Shown here: one piece after another, positions 39,760 through 41,421 of the stretch | Numbering within the stretch: the stretch's first letter is position 1 | Layout of the letters: each line of letters opens with the position of its first letter | Source of the DNA: Candidatus Buchananbacteria bacterium | GTDB taxonomy: Bacteria > Patescibacteriota > Patescibacteriia > 2-01-FULL-39-33 | Length of the DNA stretch: 41,421 nt | NCBI GenBank assembly: GCA_903888345.1 | Contig: CAISTG010000059.1 | Coordinates: 1-41,421, forward strand | Reading direction: 5' to 3' | Translations under genes and position numbers: made by a program | The notes under the pieces: model-generated | Databases searched by the model: none | The model's input: only the letters and a program-made list of their open reading frames with translations | Told to the model about the DNA's origin: nothing

Positions 39760-40690
39760 ACCAATCAAGACAATTTTTGTCGGCACTCCGGAATTTTCCG
39801 TGCCGTATCTTCAGGGTCTCTTAGCCGATCCTGATTTTTTGGTTACCGGCGTCATCACCCAACCAGATAAACCATCGGGTCGAAAACAAACTCTTACACC
39901 GTCACCTATTAAACTTTTAGCTCAAGCGAATAATTTAACAATTTGGCAGCCGGAGAAATTACGTCAGGACGAATCAATTGTCGCCGCCTTAAGAAATTCC
40001 GGCGCTGTACTAATGGTTGTTGTTGCCTATGGTCAAATTATTCCACAATCAATTCTAGACTTATTTCCTTTGGGAGCAATTAATGTTCATCCATCCCTGC
40101 TGCCAAAATATCGCGGTGCTAGTCCAATCCAAAATACAATTTTAAATGGAGATAAAGTAACTGGCGTCAGTATTATGTTAATGGACGCGCAAATGGACCA
40201 TGGTCCGATTTTAGCTCAAGAAATTACTGATCTCGATGGCGAAGAAACCAATGAGTCACTGCATTTTAAATTGGCGACAACTGGTGTTCCCCTATTGCTT
40301 GCCACAATTAAGAATTATTTAAATAAAAGTATTGCACCACAACCGCAAATCGATTCTGAGGCCACCTTTTGCCAAATGATTACTAAAGAAGATGCCAAAA
40401 TTGATTGGACCCAAAGCGCTACCGCCATTAAGCAAAAAATTTATGCCTTTTACCCTTGGCCAGCGACCTGGACCATGTTAGACGGACAAAGGTTTAAAAT
40501 CTTTCCGAAGGTTGAAGTATTAAAAAAATCCGGCCCAGCCGGACAAATTGAAGTTAATGATGGACAGTTAGTTATATATTGTGGCGTCGATGCTTTACAG
40601 TTACAGCAGATCCAATTGGAAGGGAAAAATCGAGCACCAGCTGCCGATTTTATTCGCGGTTATCAAATCAAAAATCCTATACTGAAATAA
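39752..40690 (+). CDS. fmt: Methionyl-tRNA formyltransferase
   Basis: Fmt transfers a formyl group from 10-formyl-THF to Met-tRNA-fMet. The ATG at 39752 (MTKPIKTIFVGTPEFSVPYL) gives 312 residues, overlapping the end of def. The N-terminal domain holds ITQPDKPSGRKQTLTPSPIK, and the catalytic block INVHPSLLPKYRGASPIQ with Asn and His. MMDAQMDHGPIL-type sequence provides the catalytic Asp. The C-terminal domain (about residues 205-312) has the expected YAFYPWPATWT and ALQLQQIQLEGKNR. A terminator follows that is shared with the next gene. Confidence 0.96.
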   Translation: MTKPIKTIFVGTPEFSVPYLQGLLADPDFLVTGVITQPDKPSGRKQTLTPSPIKLLAQANNLTIWQPEKLRQDESIVAALRNSGAVLMVVVAYGQIIPQSILDLFPLGAINVHPSLLPKYRGASPIQNTILNGDKVTGVSIMLMDAQMDHGPILAQEITDLDGEETNESLHFKLATTGVPLLLATIKNYLNKSIAPQPQIDSEATFCQMITKEDAKIDWTQSATAIKQKIYAFYPWPATWTMLDGQRFKIFPKVEVLKKSGPAGQIEVNDGQLVIYCGVDALQLQQIQLEGKNRAPAADFIRGYQIKNPILK

Positions 40691-40715
40691 AAAAGCCCCA
40701 CAATTCTAGTGGGGC
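40688..40715 (-). terminator. Terminator of the minus-strand gene at 40724 (and end of fmt)
   Basis: GCCCCAC-aattcta-GTGGGGC (40695-40715). On the minus strand the stem is followed by TTTTTT, so it mainly ends the minus-strand gene. Confidence 0.85.
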
Positions 40716-40723
40716 GGGTATAC

Positions 40724-41206
40724 TTATAGACCTAGGCGTTTAGCCTTTGCTTTGAGCAAGGCTGTTTCTTGGCATGCTTGCCTCCGACGTTTATTTCCCT
40801 TAAGCCGTGCTTGCAGGATTTGGGTAATCACGGCCTTATTCTCAATCAATGAGTTAAGAATATCTTCCCACTGGCACCCATCCATGGCTACGGGGTTATA
40901 AATCTGCACCTCACAATCGTGAAGGTTTAATTTTTCATGCTTAAATGGTATCGTTACCGATAAACCCATAAAATAGCTGGGACAAGGATATATAATTCTT
41001 ACTTCAATAGCGTCTAACTTACGAAACTTCACAAAAATTAATTTGCGAAAGTCTTCGTCAATTCCAGCCCCAAATTTTATTGGAAACACACTTCCATTGA
41101 TGACATCGGCGGGGTAATCATTGAAAAGACCCAATACAAACTCAACATACTTGATTACTTTTGCTTCTCTTTCGGCAACCTTCTTTTTCAATTCACTTGT
41201 TTTCAC
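40724..41206 (-). CDS. Uncharacterised small protein with a consensus promoter
   Basis: The start is the GTG at 41206, with GAGGAG eight bases upstream. The 160-residue product has an N-terminal helix (ELKKKVAEREAKVIKYVEFVLGLFNDYP), a beta-rich middle (DFRKLIFVKFRKLDAIEVRIIYPCPSYFMGLSVTIPF) and a very basic C-terminal helix (QILQARLKGNKRRRQACQETALLKAKAKRLGL) that could bind nucleic acid. No family is recognised. Its codons and signals match the other accessory small genes (22641, 33023, 14838). Confidence 0.65.
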   Translation of the reverse strand: MKTSELKKKVAEREAKVIKYVEFVLGLFNDYPADVINGSVFPIKFGAGIDEDFRKLIFVKFRKLDAIEVRIIYPCPSYFMGLSVTIPFKHEKLNLHDCEVQIYNPVAMDGCQWEDILNSLIENKAVITQILQARLKGNKRRRQACQETALLKAKAKRLGL

Positions 41207-41250
41207 GATCGACGCTCCTCTTGGTTGATAATTGAATGAACTAATAGGCT

Positions 41251-41279
41251 ATTATATGGCAAATTTAGTGATTTGTCAA
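41251..41279 (-). promoter_or_regulatory. Consensus promoter of the gene at 40724
   Basis: On the minus strand TTGACA (41274-41279), 17-base spacer, TATAAT (41251-41256). Perfect consensus. Its -35 box is only five bases from the IS end at 41285. Confidence 0.85.
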
Positions 41280-41284
41280 GACTA

Positions 41285-41421
41285 TGTACAGTTAACATCA
41301 AAGGGTGACATTTTGGTAAGATAAGGGTGACACTGTTAACTCACCTAAACTTAGCAAAATATATGCCAGGATCAAAGCTTAGCGCCCCTCAAGAAATAAG
41401 GTTCAGATGGTATCGTCAGGT
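41285..41421 (+). mobile_element. 5' end of an IS element (IS481/IS3-like), cut by the window edge
   Basis: The left end begins TGTACAGTTAACATCA at 41285. It matches the inverted right end seen at 124-139. AGGGTGACA occurs twice just inside (41302 and 41324), perhaps a transposase-binding site. The sequence leads into a transposase start at 41363. Confidence 0.75.
41363..41421 (+). CDS. Transposase N-terminus, 3' partial
   Basis: The ATG at 41363 opens a frame MPGSKLSAPQEIRFRWYRQ that runs off the window. This helix-turn-helix-like start and its position about 80 bases inside the IS end fit a DDE transposase of the same element as the fragment at 2-136. Only 19 codons are visible, so the family assignment rests on the terminal repeats and on the C-terminal fragment at the other end. 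Confidence 0.6.
   Translation, partial: MPGSKLSAPQEIRFRWYRQ

Noticed and set aside
1-41421. A CRISPR array or prophage.
   Set aside because: No regularly spaced direct repeats with unique spacers, and no capsid, terminase or tail genes. The Xer protein is a housekeeping type rather than a phage integrase.
1-41421. The window as one circular replicon closed by a single IS.
   Set aside because: The bases beside the two IS ends do not form a matching target duplication, and the gene content is chromosomal. It remains possible only if the duplication has decayed.

Overview
The window reads as a chromosomal segment of a low-to-moderate GC bacterium, most likely a Patescibacteria (Candidate Phyla Radiation) member. 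This is an inference from compact head-to-tail genes, many starts without a Shine-Dalgarno (SD) sequence, some apparently leaderless mRNAs, many small unrecognised membrane proteins, CPR-style surface proteins, and divergent aminoacyl-tRNA synthetases. No rRNA, tRNA or CRISPR array was found. Both ends of the window lie inside copies of one DDE-type insertion sequence: the 3' end of a transposase occupies 1-139 and the 5' end of another occupies 41285-41421. The window is therefore probably a contig broken at a repeated IS.

Layout. Bases 184-5034 form one operon: pgk, a MazG-like pyrophosphohydrolase, a possible GNAT-like protein, a SIMPL protein and a secreted protein. Bases 5104-7027 hold an HD hydrolase and enolase. 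Bases 7161-13973 hold two tandem full-length iPGM genes followed by a MacAB-like efflux system. Lower glycolysis (Pgk, iPGM, enolase) is thus clustered.

Bases 14109-15884 are the most unusual part. A consensus promoter drives a leader of about 690 nt packed with hairpins and a possible pseudoknot. It is followed by three small ORFs (107, 60 and 45 aa) with strong SD sites and GC-richer codons, separated by further hairpins and closed by an intrinsic terminator. A separate rod-shaped candidate small RNA follows at 15961-16091.

Bases 16204-22512 hold small membrane proteins, a methyltransferase, pheS and pheT. PheS and PheT are separated by two small ORFs, and pheT carries an in-frame palindromic repeat. 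Bases 22561-23444 are a second strong-promoter/SD operon, encoding a reduced kinase-like protein and a zinc-ribbon protein. Next come an M16 peptidase, lysS, a cyclophilin lipoprotein, serS, an FtsQ-like protein and a Xer recombinase (to 31339).

Bases 31392-36299 are mostly on the minus strand: a Cys-rich acidic protein, an EnvC-like M23 hydrolase, and an operon of a membrane protein, a WecG/TagA transferase and gltX. A small plus-strand Cys protein lies at 33023. Bases 36415-41206 hold a lysozyme-like surface protein, a MEMO/LigB-like protein, two small minus-strand genes, def-fmt and a small minus-strand gene with a consensus promoter.

Two expression styles coexist. Housekeeping genes mostly lack SD sites, while several small accessory genes have TTGACA-17-TATAAT-like promoters, clear SD sites and their own terminators. 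Short REP-like palindromes (GTCATTCC...) are scattered between genes.
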